64,000 nt of DNA from QWQI01 sp964608915. Its GTDB lineage: Bacteria; Planctomycetota; Planctomycetia; Isosphaerales; Isosphaeraceae. The stretch is taken from the NCBI GenBank assembly GCA_964608915.1, contig CAZSQA010000012.1, positions 97,537 through 161,536 on the forward strand, in the 5' to 3' direction. The notes under the pieces are model-generated. The model ran no database searches. It was not told where the DNA came from and worked only from the letters and a program-made list of their open reading frames with translations. The position numbers and the translations under genes were made by a program. Positions 19,932 to 30,625 of this stretch are shown one piece after another. Numbering within the stretch: the stretch's first letter is position 1; each line of letters begins with the position of its first letter.

Positions 19932-21473
19932 ATGCGAAGTTTCGCCGCCATGTTCGCCTGTTCGCTGCTGGCCGCCTTTTCGGCTCATGCGGGTGAATCG
20001 AAGGAAAGAGCCGCCCGCGAACGCCTGCCGAACATCGTCTTTCTGATCGCCGACGATCTCGGTTATGGCGATGTCGGTGCGTTCGGCCAGAAGATCATCA
20101 AAACGCCGACCATCGACGCGCTGGCGACGGCCGGCATGAAGCTCACACACCACTATGCGGGCAACGCCGTCTGTGCACCCAGCCGCTGCGTTCTCATGAC
20201 GGGCCTGCACCCCGGCCATGCCCAGGTCCGGGATAACCGTGAACATAAACCTGAAGGACAGCACCCGCTTGCAGCCGACACTCGAACGCTGGCCAGAATT
20301 TTGAACGAAAACGGTTATTCTACAGGCGGTTTCGGCAAATGGGGGCTCGGCTTTCCGGGGTCGGACGGCCGACCGACCGCCCAGGGATTCGACCGCTTCT
20401 TCGGCTACAATTGCCAGGCCAAAGCCCATAACAACTATCCGACCTACCTCTGGGATAACGACACCCAGGTCGATATCGCCAACCCTGCCTTCTCTGCCCA
20501 CCAGAAACTGCCACCGACAGCGGATACGTCTGACTCTGCATCTTACGCGCCTTACTCGGGCGTTCACTATGCGATGGACCTGATCACCGACAAGGCCGTC
20601 GAGTTCGTCGAATCGAACAGAGACAAGCCATTTTTCCTGTACTACCCGACGATCGTGCCGCACCTGGCACTCCAGGTTCCCGCCGATTCGCTCGAACCGT
20701 TTCGCGACCTGCCGGAAGATGGCCCATACGACGGTTCCCGCGGATATCTGCCGAACCTGACACCCAGGGCGACATATGCCGCGATGGTCAGCCGGATGGA
20801 TGCCTCGATCGGCCGGATCCTCAAAAAAATCGACGAACTGGGCCTGACCGACGACACGATCGTCGTCTTCACTTCGGACAACGGCCCGCTTTATGACCGG
20901 CTGGGCGGGACGGACACCGACTTTTTCGCATCGGCCCGTGACCTGCGCGGCCGCAAGGGCTCACTGTACGAAGGCGGCGTGCGCGTGCCGACGATCGTCA
21001 AATTCCCTGGCCGCATCAAGGCCGGCACCGAGTCCCGATTCATGAGCGGCTTCGAAGACTGGCTGCCCACGCTTTTGAGCCTGGCGGGAATCGCCGAAAA
21101 AACACCCGCCGAGCTGGACGGTCAGGACATTTCGCCGACCTTGAAAGGCGAAACGCAGAAACCACGCGAATTTCTCTATCGTGAATTCCCGGGTTACGGA
21201 GGCCAACAGGCTGTCTGGGACGGTCGCTGGAAAGCCGTCCGCCAGAACCTGAACCGGCCCGCCGGAAAGACGAAAGCTGCCGCCAAAAAGAAGCAGCAGG
21301 CCGCCCCGGGGCCGATTCGGACCGAGCTATACGACTTGGCATCGGACCCGACCGAGTCGAAAGACGTCGCGGCCGAGCATCCGGAAATCGTCGCCCTTCT
21401 CGAAGCGATCATGAAAGACCAGCATACGAAGTCAGAAACTTTTCCGATTCGTGCGCTGGATATGCCGAAGTGA
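19932..21473 (+). CDS. Cys-type sulfatase, secreted
   Basis: 513 aa type I sulfatase. A signal peptide (SFAAMFACSLLAAFSAHA) is followed by metal-binding NIVFLIADDLGYGDVGAFG (Asp41, Asp42) and the formylglycine motif CAPSR with Cys81 as the residue to be oxidised by a formylglycine-generating enzyme. Later landmarks are GGFGKWGLGFPGSDGRPTAQ, VVFTSDNGP and FPGRIKAGTES. It hydrolyses sulfate esters, probably of polysaccharides, outside the cytoplasm; the exact substrate cannot be read from sequence. I chose ATG 19932 at the signal peptide rather than 19833. It lies divergent from module 2. Confidence 0.95.
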   Translation: MRSFAAMFACSLLAAFSAHAGESKERAARERLPNIVFLIADDLGYGDVGAFGQKIIKTPTIDALATAGMKLTHHYAGNAVCAPSRCVLMTGLHPGHAQVRDNREHKPEGQHPLAADTRTLARILNENGYSTGGFGKWGLGFPGSDGRPTAQGFDRFFGYNCQAKAHNNYPTYLWDNDTQVDIANPAFSAHQKLPPTADTSDSASYAPYSGVHYAMDLITDKAVEFVESNRDKPFFLYYPTIVPHLALQVPADSLEPFRDLPEDGPYDGSRGYLPNLTPRATYAAMVSRMDASIGRILKKIDELGLTDDTIVVFTSDNGPLYDRLGGTDTDFFASARDLRGRKGSLYEGGVRVPTIVKFPGRIKAGTESRFMSGFEDWLPTLLSLAGIAEKTPAELDGQDISPTLKGETQKPREFLYREFPGYGGQQAVWDGRWKAVRQNLNRPAGKTKAAAKKKQQAAPGPIRTELYDLASDPTESKDVAAEHPEIVALLEAIMKDQHTKSETFPIRALDMPK

Positions 21474-21505
21474 AGTGGACGAGAGCGGCGACGGTCCGAT
21501 AATCG

Positions 21506-22828
21506 TCAGACACGTATCCGGATGCGATTTTTGTCCATCCAGGCCACGATCAGCCAATACACGAGCATCGTGGCCGCACCGGCGACCAGAGGTTCGTATC
21601 CGGGGCCGAAGCTCTTGAAAATGTCCTGCCCCAGATGAGTTTTGATGTTGGACTGGATGAACCTGTCCCACCAGTGGATGACGACATAGACGAAAATGCA
21701 ATTGGCGCCGATGATGCGGATGGGCCAGAACAGGGGGCTCAATCGCGCGGCATCGCAAAGCCAGACGAACGCCCCGAGCGCTGCGAAGCATAATCCTCCG
21801 GAGAAGAGCACCCAGGAGGGTGTCCAGATCTTTTTGACGACCGGGCAAATGCCGGCTTCGCCAAGCGCATAGCCAGCCCCGGTGAGCACAGCACCCAGCA
21901 CGATGAATATCAGCCCCGTCTTCCACGGGTTTTTGCCGTCTTTCATCATACCGCCGGCGATGAGCCCCAGGATCATCGTGGCCAGCGTGGGGATGAAACT
22001 GATCGTCGAATAGCCGCCGCCGTTATGGGTGAAGGGCTTCTCACGCGGGAAAAGGTTGAGAAACCAGACATCGAACGCCCAGGCGGGGTTCGAATTCATG
22101 TTCCAGTGGGCCTGAAAACCGGGCAGCAGCTGCGGCGCATCCGCGGCCGCCACGCCGACATCGGCATACTTGAAATCCGGGGCGGGCAGGGGCCAGACCG
22201 CGAACAGGGCCCAATACCCCACGAGAATCGCAGCGCAGGCGATCCACTGAACCTTCCGTGAATAGAACGCCAGAGCGAACAGGCCCATATATCCCAGGCC
22301 GATTTGCGAGAGCGTATCTTCGAAAGTGAAATTCGTGCGATTTCGCCCCACCGAACGCAGAAAAATGCCCAAAGCCACCAGCAGGAACGACCGCCAGAGC
22401 GCATGCATTGCGATACTGCCGGTGCCGCTTCCCTTCGAACGCCGTGCCGCCAGCGAAAACGGCAGCGAAACGCCGACGAGAAACGAGAACGATGGCTGGA
22501 TCATGTCATGCAGCGAACAGCCGATCCAGTCCACGTGGGTCTGGTGATAAGCCAGGAACTTCCAGAGAGCGCTCTCCGGAAAATTCGTCGAAACCTGCCT
22601 GAGACGCAGGGATTCGGCCATCAGCAGGAACATGACGACCCCCCGGTAGGCATCGATCGAGCCGATTCGCCGCGACGGAGCAGCGGCTTCCAGGGTTTTC
22701 GCCGTCGATTCCGTTTCGACGGGTGACGCCGGGAGCAGGCCCGGGGCTTCATTCGGTTCGGCGGATGACAGGTCGCTGGACATGGTAGGGACATCCGTCC
22801 TGGCGGGAACTTGTGGAGCAACATCCAC
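21506..22828 (-). CDS. DUF5009/HGSNAT-like multi-spanning acyltransferase
   Basis: 440 aa, with about 10-11 membrane segments after a polar, Ser/Pro/Glu-rich start. The family signature RIGSIDAYRGVVMFLLMAES is followed by HVDWIGCSLHDMIQPSFSFLVG and SLPFSLAARR, as in heparan-alpha-glucosaminide N-acetyltransferase-like (NagX, DUF5009) proteins. These move acetyl groups across a membrane onto amino sugars, or have related roles; substrate here is unknown. It ends convergently with the sulfatase (32 bases). ATG 22828 and the ATG at 22783 (MSSDLSSAEP) are both plausible starts. Confidence 0.85.
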   Translation of the reverse strand: MDVAPQVPARTDVPTMSSDLSSAEPNEAPGLLPASPVETESTAKTLEAAAPSRRIGSIDAYRGVVMFLLMAESLRLRQVSTNFPESALWKFLAYHQTHVDWIGCSLHDMIQPSFSFLVGVSLPFSLAARRSKGSGTGSIAMHALWRSFLLVALGIFLRSVGRNRTNFTFEDTLSQIGLGYMGLFALAFYSRKVQWIACAAILVGYWALFAVWPLPAPDFKYADVGVAAADAPQLLPGFQAHWNMNSNPAWAFDVWFLNLFPREKPFTHNGGGYSTISFIPTLATMILGLIAGGMMKDGKNPWKTGLIFIVLGAVLTGAGYALGEAGICPVVKKIWTPSWVLFSGGLCFAALGAFVWLCDAARLSPLFWPIRIIGANCIFVYVVIHWWDRFIQSNIKTHLGQDIFKSFGPGYEPLVAGAATMLVYWLIVAWMDKNRIRIRV

Positions 22829-22933
22829 GACCGGGCAGGGTCAAGGACGCGGGGTTGCGTCAGACTGAGCTATAGATGATCATGGATGAACCACCTGCCT
22901 GCAACCCCCGAACTCCCCCAAACCAGGTCGGCC

Positions 22934-25855
22934 ATGCAATCGGACAATCAAGGTCGAGGATTCGGATCGCCTCGGATTCGCTTCTTCACGTGCCTGATCC
23001 TTTCGGCGATCGCGGCTGTTTCCGCGTCGGCCGATGACGTCGACTTCGCAAAGCAGGTGGCGCCGATCCTGTCGGCCCGATGCGTCGGTTGCCATCAGCC
23101 GGGTAAGTCAAAAGGGGGGCTGGATTTGACGACGGCGAAGGCCGCCCTCACGGGCGGAGAAGCCGGCCCGGCGTTCGTGGCGGGCTCGTCCGCGGAGAGC
23201 GAGATCGTCGTCCGCATCACGCCTGAAGAGCCCGGAGCCAAGCCCGATATGCCCCGCCAGGGTGAGGCGCTGAGCCCCGCCGAAATCGGCATGATCTCCC
23301 GCTGGATCGACTCAGGCGCTCGCTGGCCTGATTCGGTCGTCCTGAAGGAAAAGGCCAAGGCGGACGCGGCGACGTGGTGGTCGCTGCAACAGATTGCGGT
23401 GAATGAACCTCCGCCGATTCCCGCTGGCTTTCCCGCCACCTGGAACACGAACGCCGTCGACCGGTTCGTCGCGGCGAAACTGGCGGCCGAAGGCCTGGGC
23501 CCGAATCCTGAAGCCGACAAACGCACGCTTATCCGACGGCTGACGTTCGACCTGACGGGCCTGCCTCCGACCTTCGAAGAGACGCGTGCTTATCTTGCCG
23601 ACAACCGGCCCGACGCTTACGAAAGGCTCGTCGATCGCCTGCTGGCTTCGCCCCGTTACGGCGAAAGGTGGGGCCGATACTGGCTGGACGTCGTCCGCTT
23701 CGGCGAATCCAACGGCTTCGAACGCAACGAGATCATCAATAACGCCTGGCCGTTTCGGGATTACGTGATACGCTCCCTGAACCAGGACAAACCCTTCGCC
23801 CGCATGGTTCGCGAGCACCTGGCCGGCGACGTGATCTCGACCGACGCGCCGCTGGACAAGCTCGGCGTGGCCTTCCTCACCATCGGGCCGTTCGACGACG
23901 TCGGCAACCAGGACCCCGTGCAGGCCGCCCAGATCCGGGCCAACACGGTCGACGATACGATCGTGGCCACCGGTTCGGCTTTTCTCGGCCTGACGATCGG
24001 CTGTGCCCGCTGCCATGATCACAAATTCGACCCGATCCCCCAGACCGATTATTATCGCCTGCAATCGGCTTTCTCAGGAATGCGGCAGGGTGCTCAACCG
24101 CTAGCCTCACCCGCCGCCCTTGACTTGCGTAACCGTCTATTGCAACCGCTTCAATCGCGCCGGAAGGAACTCGAAACCGGGCTTGCCGAACTCGAAAAGC
24201 GATTTCAGGCACGTATCGCCCAAGCGCAGCCCGAAGATCCGAAACGGTGGACCAAACCCGTTCCTGAACCGAAGGGGATCCGCGAGCCGCTGCCGGACGA
24301 ACCGGTTCTGGCGGTGCGGCTGACGATTCGCAATTCCGACCGTGATCCCTACTCAGCCGGTGGAACGCGCATCGAGGAATTCGAAATTCGAACACGCGAA
24401 ACACCGCCGCGAAATCTGGCACTCGCTTCTTCAGGAGCGAAAATCGAAGCCCCGGCACGCAAGCCGGGCGATTTCGGCGACGCATACGCCCCGGAGCTGA
24501 TGATCGACGGCCAGTTGGGCGCCTGTTGGGTCGCTCCGGCATCGCCGGCCATCGTCACGTTGACGTTGCCCAGGCCGGCCCGAGTCGGCGAAGTGTTCGT
24601 CTCCAGCGATCGGCAGGGCCTGATTCCGGGCCGAAGTCCATACAACACGTTCGTCGGAGACTATGAGCTGGAAGTTTCTCCCGACGGCAAGACGTGGAAA
24701 ACCGTAGCGAATTCGACGACGGAAAGGCCGCCCGTCTCGGACGGCCACCGCCTTGCCCGCCGCAGCCGTGCCGGCTATGACGTAAACGAAGCCGCCGAAC
24801 GTGACCACCTGCGGGCCGAGATCGGCAAAGTCGACGCCGCGATCGCGACCGTTCCGAATTTCCCGACCGCGTGGATGGGCAATTTCTCGCAACCTGCTGA
24901 AGCGACTTATGTTCATATCGGCGGCGACCCACAGAAAAAGGGGGAAACCGTCGCACCCGGGTCGATGTCCTATCTCGGCCGCATTCTGCCTGGCTATGCA
25001 CTCGATCCGAAAGCGCCGGAATCCGACCGCCGCAAGGCCCTGGCCGGCTGGATCGCCGATCCGGCTAACGCTCTGACATGGCGCGTGCTGGCGAATCGCA
25101 TCTGGTATTTGCATTTCGGCACGGGGATCGTCGATACGCCCGGCGATTTCGGCTACATGGGCGGCAAGCCGAGCCACCCCGAATTGATGGACTGGCTGGC
25201 GACGTTCCTGATCGATCATGAAGGCCGCTGGAAGCCGCTGCACCGGGCCATCGTCACCAGCCAGACCTATCGCCAGAGTTCCGCCGCACGGCCCGATGCG
25301 CTTGCGAAAGACGCCGGAACGCGGCTTTTATGGCGATATCCGGCCCGCAGGCTGGATGGCGAGCAAATTCGCGACGCGATGCTGGCCGTTTCCGGAGCTC
25401 TCGACGAAACCCGTGGCGGACCCGGGTTCCGGTTGTTCCAGTATCTGCAGGACAATGTGGCGACCTACGTTTCACTGGACGACCCCGGCCCGGAAACCTG
25501 GCGCAGGTCGGTCTACCATCAATCGCCCAGGGCCACTCGCGTCGACTTTCTGGCCGACTTCGATTGCCCGGACAATGTGACCAGTGCCCCGTCGCGCACC
25601 GTCACCGTCACGCCACTTCAATCCATGACCCAGTGGAATCACCGATTCACGCATCGCATGGCGGAGAAGCTGCTGGAACGGACGGCCGGAACCGATCGAC
25701 CGGAGGAACGCGTCGAAGCGATCTACCGACTGGTCTTTCAGCGAAATGCCACGGCTGACGAAAAAACCGAGGGAGCATCCCTGGCCAGAATCGCCGGCTG
25801 GCCGAATCTCGCCCGCGTTCTGCTCAACAGCAACGAGTTTCTCTATGTCGAATGA
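22934..25855 (+). CDS. PSCyt1-DUF1549-DUF1553 secreted heme protein (module 3)
   Basis: About 973 aa from ATG 22934 (an upstream in-frame ATG lies at 22886; AGGTCGG just before 22934 favours the shorter form). Signal peptide FFTCLILSAIAAVSASA, heme motif CVGCH at residues 50-54, then PSCyt1 (KGGLDLTTAKAALTGG). DUF1549 has YGERWGRYWLDVVRFGESNG and a second CxxCH in CARCHDHKFDPIPQTDYY. A discoidin-like insert (PELMIDGQLGACWVAPAS, GDYELEVSPDGKTWKTV) precedes DUF1553 (WRVLANRIWYLHFGTGIVD). Its last 11 bases overlap the DUF1501 start, so translation of the pair is coupled. Activity unknown. Confidence 0.92.
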   Translation: MQSDNQGRGFGSPRIRFFTCLILSAIAAVSASADDVDFAKQVAPILSARCVGCHQPGKSKGGLDLTTAKAALTGGEAGPAFVAGSSAESEIVVRITPEEPGAKPDMPRQGEALSPAEIGMISRWIDSGARWPDSVVLKEKAKADAATWWSLQQIAVNEPPPIPAGFPATWNTNAVDRFVAAKLAAEGLGPNPEADKRTLIRRLTFDLTGLPPTFEETRAYLADNRPDAYERLVDRLLASPRYGERWGRYWLDVVRFGESNGFERNEIINNAWPFRDYVIRSLNQDKPFARMVREHLAGDVISTDAPLDKLGVAFLTIGPFDDVGNQDPVQAAQIRANTVDDTIVATGSAFLGLTIGCARCHDHKFDPIPQTDYYRLQSAFSGMRQGAQPLASPAALDLRNRLLQPLQSRRKELETGLAELEKRFQARIAQAQPEDPKRWTKPVPEPKGIREPLPDEPVLAVRLTIRNSDRDPYSAGGTRIEEFEIRTRETPPRNLALASSGAKIEAPARKPGDFGDAYAPELMIDGQLGACWVAPASPAIVTLTLPRPARVGEVFVSSDRQGLIPGRSPYNTFVGDYELEVSPDGKTWKTVANSTTERPPVSDGHRLARRSRAGYDVNEAAERDHLRAEIGKVDAAIATVPNFPTAWMGNFSQPAEATYVHIGGDPQKKGETVAPGSMSYLGRILPGYALDPKAPESDRRKALAGWIADPANALTWRVLANRIWYLHFGTGIVDTPGDFGYMGGKPSHPELMDWLATFLIDHEGRWKPLHRAIVTSQTYRQSSAARPDALAKDAGTRLLWRYPARRLDGEQIRDAMLAVSGALDETRGGPGFRLFQYLQDNVATYVSLDDPGPETWRRSVYHQSPRATRVDFLADFDCPDNVTSAPSRTVTVTPLQSMTQWNHRFTHRMAEKLLERTAGTDRPEERVEAIYRLVFQRNATADEKTEGASLARIAGWPNLARVLLNSNEFLYVE

Positions 25856-27344
25856 AACGAATGCGTCAGGCAATGGCACCATACCTGTTTCGAACGTGAA
25901 TCGGGCACGGCAGTGGCTTGACCGTCGCGGCTTTTTCGGTGACGTCGCCGCCGGCATCATCGGCGTGGCGCTGATGGACCTGGAGCAGGCCACGGCGAAA
26001 GCGGAGGCTGAAACTCGCATCGACGGCACATGGCAGCCAGGCAGCCCTCAATTCACACCCAAAGCGCGGCAAGTTCTGCACATCTTTTGCCCGGGCGCGG
26101 CCAGCCATATCGATCTTTGGGACTACAAACCCGCCCTGGCCCAGTATGACGGCACGCCTTTGCCCGGCTCGGAGGCCTTTTTCAGCTTTCAGGGCAAAAA
26201 CGGCAACCTGATGAAAAGCCCCTGGCCGTTCGTGCGAGCGGGGCAGACGGGCAAACCGATCACGACCATGCTGCCGCATATGGCTCGCCATGTGGACGAT
26301 ATCGCCTTTCTGCACGGCATGGTTTCCCGCACCAACACGCACGGGCCGGGTTGCATTTTCATGAACACCGGCTTCGTCCGTGAAGGGTTCCCTTCGGCGG
26401 GGGCGTGGGTCGGGTACGCCCTGGGAAGTCTGAACGACAACCTGCCACGTTTCGTCGCGATGCCCGACGTGCGAGGGGAGCCACCCAACGGCAAGGCGAA
26501 CTGGTCCGCCGGATTCCTGCCCGCGGCCTATCAGGCCGTACCCATGAGCGCTCAGCAGGCGATCCGCAACCTGAATCCGCCGCCCGGAATCGGAGACTCG
26601 GCCGAACTGGCCGCTCGCGCGTATCTGGACAAAGTGAACCGACGCTATGCTGAATCTCATGCGGAGAATTCGGAACTCACCGCGCGGGTCGCAAGCTATG
26701 AATTAGCGGCTCGAATGCAACTGGCCGCACCGGAAGCCGCCGGAATCGACCGCGAGCCGGCCCATATCAAGGCTACGTACGGTATCGACGACGCGAACCC
26801 CCTGAAGGCGGCATATGCTCGGAACTGTCTGATGGCACGGCGATTCCTGGAGCGGGGCGTGCGCTACGTTTCGCTTTTTTGTGCATCGCGTGCGTCAGGC
26901 GTGGACGGTCTCCTGAACTGGGATGCCCACAAAACGCTGAAGGCCGATTACGAACGCCACTGCCCGATCTTCGATCAGCCGACGGCGGCACTCTTGTCCG
27001 ACCTTAAAGCCCGTGGGTTATTGGACGACGACGTGCTCGTGCTCTGGACGACCGAATTCGGCCGTATGCCGACGCACCAGGAAGGAACCACGGGCCGCGA
27101 CCATAACCCGGACGCGTTCACCTGCTGGCTGATGGGGGCCGGTATCAAGGGCGGCACGAGTTTCGGTTCGACGGACGACTTCGGCCGCAAATCGGTCGAA
27201 AACGTCACGACGGTGCATGACCTCTATGCCACCGTGCTTTACCTTCTCGGAATCGACCACGAACGGCTGACCTATTATTTCAACGGAACCAACCGCCGGC
27301 TGACTGACGTGCACGGCCACGTCATTCGAGAGATCCTGGCCTGA
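25845..27344 (+). CDS. DUF1501 protein (module 3)
   Basis: 499 aa starting MSNETNASGN, overlapping the preceding stop by 11 bases. The leader is Tat-like with one Arg pair (DRRGFFGDVAAGIIGVALMD). DUF1501 motifs are HIFCPGAASHIDLWDYKPAL, ALLSDLKARGLLDDDVLVLW, TTEFGRMPTHQEGTTGRDHN, FTCWLMGAGIKGGTSFGSTD and DLYATVLYLLGIDHERLTYY. It ends 20 bases from the convergent CRTAC1-like gene. Export by Tat and a hydrolytic role are inferred from the family. Confidence 0.92.
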   Translation: MSNETNASGNGTIPVSNVNRARQWLDRRGFFGDVAAGIIGVALMDLEQATAKAEAETRIDGTWQPGSPQFTPKARQVLHIFCPGAASHIDLWDYKPALAQYDGTPLPGSEAFFSFQGKNGNLMKSPWPFVRAGQTGKPITTMLPHMARHVDDIAFLHGMVSRTNTHGPGCIFMNTGFVREGFPSAGAWVGYALGSLNDNLPRFVAMPDVRGEPPNGKANWSAGFLPAAYQAVPMSAQQAIRNLNPPPGIGDSAELAARAYLDKVNRRYAESHAENSELTARVASYELAARMQLAAPEAAGIDREPAHIKATYGIDDANPLKAAYARNCLMARRFLERGVRYVSLFCASRASGVDGLLNWDAHKTLKADYERHCPIFDQPTAALLSDLKARGLLDDDVLVLWTTEFGRMPTHQEGTTGRDHNPDAFTCWLMGAGIKGGTSFGSTDDFGRKSVENVTTVHDLYATVLYLLGIDHERLTYYFNGTNRRLTDVHGHVIREILA

Positions 27345-27364
27345 TCGCCGAAGTCACGGCGGGT

Positions 27365-29130
27365 TCAATCCTCGACCAGTTGCAATTCGCCATCGACGGC
27401 GACATCCTTTTTCGTAGTCACTTTGCCGGAAGGCCAGTGGACAGTCAGCGTGTCGATTTTCGAAACCTTGCCCAGGCCGACGGTCAGCCGGTTGTCGTGC
27501 GTCGACATCAGCCCGCAGCCGCCTTTGACATGACGGACGATCTTTCGGCCGCCTGATTCGAATTCCACGCGGGCTCCGATGGCGTCCCGGTTCGATTTCG
27601 TTCCTTGCAGTTTCAATCGCAGAAAATGGCCTTCGGAACGTGGAGATTCGTTGATCAGAATCGCGGGGGGGCCGTCCTTGTGGCTGATGACCAGATCGAC
27701 GTCGCCGTCGTTGTCGAGATCGCCCCAGGCCACTCCGCGGCCGATGTGTTTCGAATCGAAATAAGCGCCTCCGCCTGATGCGACGCTTTCGAAGCGTTTG
27801 CCTTCGATATTGCGTAAAAGCAGCGGCGGCTCAGGTTGGGTAAATTCGACACCGAGGAGTTGGCGATTGTCGTCGAGATGCCCATTGGCGACGAACAGGT
27901 CGGGCCTGCCGTCGGAGTCGAAGTCGGTGAGTGTGGTGCCCCAGCCGACCCAGGGCAGGCTGATGGCCGTCAGGCCCCAGGCCGAGGTGACATCCATGAA
28001 CAGCCCCTGACCCATGTTTCGATAAAGCGTATTCGGCTCGTTCGAAAAATTTGTCACGACAATCTCCGGCAGGCCGTCGCCGTCCACGTCCTCGGCGTCG
28101 ACTCCCATTCCCGCCTGGGCGTGGCCACGGCTGTCGAGCGCCGCCCCGGCCACGGACGTGGCGTCTTCGAAAGTCCCGTCGCCACGATTGAGGAAGAGAA
28201 AGTTCGGGTCTTGATCGTTCGCGATATACAAATCGATTTTGCCGTCGACGTTCAGGTCGGCCGCGATGACGCCGAAACCGTGGCCGTCCGGCCGGTCGAT
28301 CCCGGCTTTCCTCGACACATCTTCGAATTTGCCGCCACCCAGATTTCGAAACAGACGGTCGGCCGCGGGACGCAGTTCTTTCGGGTCACAATATAGCCGT
28401 ACTTTTTTCGCCACGTCGCCGCAGAATCGATTGTCTTCCGGATACTTCCAGTCGGCGTAGGTGCTGACGTATAGATCGAGCAGGCCGTCGGCATCGTAAT
28501 CGAGAAACGCGGCACTCGAGGACCAGCCTTCGAAATCGGCACTCGATTGCGCTGAAATATCGACGAATCTGCCGCCGCCGTCATTTCGAAAAAGAGCATT
28601 CCTGCCGAAATTGCAGAGATACAGATCCGGATCGCCGTCGTTGTCGATATCGCCCGCGATCGCGGCATGAGTGAAATACGACCGGGCATCCAGGCCACTG
28701 CCTGCCGTCACTTCCATGAAACCGCCGTCGGCACCGTTGCGATACAATCGACCGGTGTGGCCGGCCGCGGGATTCACGGGCAAGAAAGTGGACTGGGCGA
28801 AATACAGGTCCATCCGACCGTCGCCGTCAAAGTCGAAGACCGCGACACCGGAGCCATTGGCCGTCGGGACGGCCTTGTCATCGGTCGACCCGGAGACATG
28901 CCGGAAATCGATGCCGAGCTTTTGCGTCATGTCGACGAACCGGATCGGCCCCGGGGCGGATTTTGCCGATACCGCAACAGTCGGCAGTACCGGGGCCCGA
29001 TTCGCCGGTGGCGGTTGGCCGGGAACGACTTCGCCGGAACGATCGCCGGAACAGCCGGCCGTCGCAGACAGAGCGAAAATCATCGCGAAGAACGGTCGCA
29101 AGAATCGACGATTGCCCGTGCGGTTCCCCA

Positions 29131-29131
<1 letters not shown>
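27365..29131 (-). CDS. CRTAC1-like FG-GAP/ASPIC-UnbV lipoprotein
   Basis: 588 aa. The leader (PFFAMIFALSATAGC) ends in a possible lipobox Cys followed by SGDRSGEV, so surface or periplasmic lipidation is likely. The body has repeated calcium-loop motifs (DFDGDGRMD, DIDNDGDPD, DYDADGLLD, DLNVDGKID, DVDGDGLPE, DFDSDGRPD, DLDNDGDVD) and a C-terminal ASPIC/UnbV domain (TKSNRDAIGARVEF, HWPSGKVTTKK). It shares the FG-GAP/ASPIC part with the 661-3726 product but lacks the TPR region. Its ATG overlaps the TGA of the module 4 DUF1501 gene by one base (TGATG), so it is the third gene of that operon. Confidence 0.92.
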
Positions 29132-30570
<1,439 letters not shown>

Positions 30571-30625
30571 GGCAGCGGTCCTGACACATGTACTTGAGTA
30601 GACTTCACGCCCGACTGACCGAACT

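Noticed and set aside
25746..25844. Longer start for module 3 DUF1501
   Set aside because: It overlaps the preceding heme gene and has no family match; the start at 25845 gives an 11-base coupling overlap.
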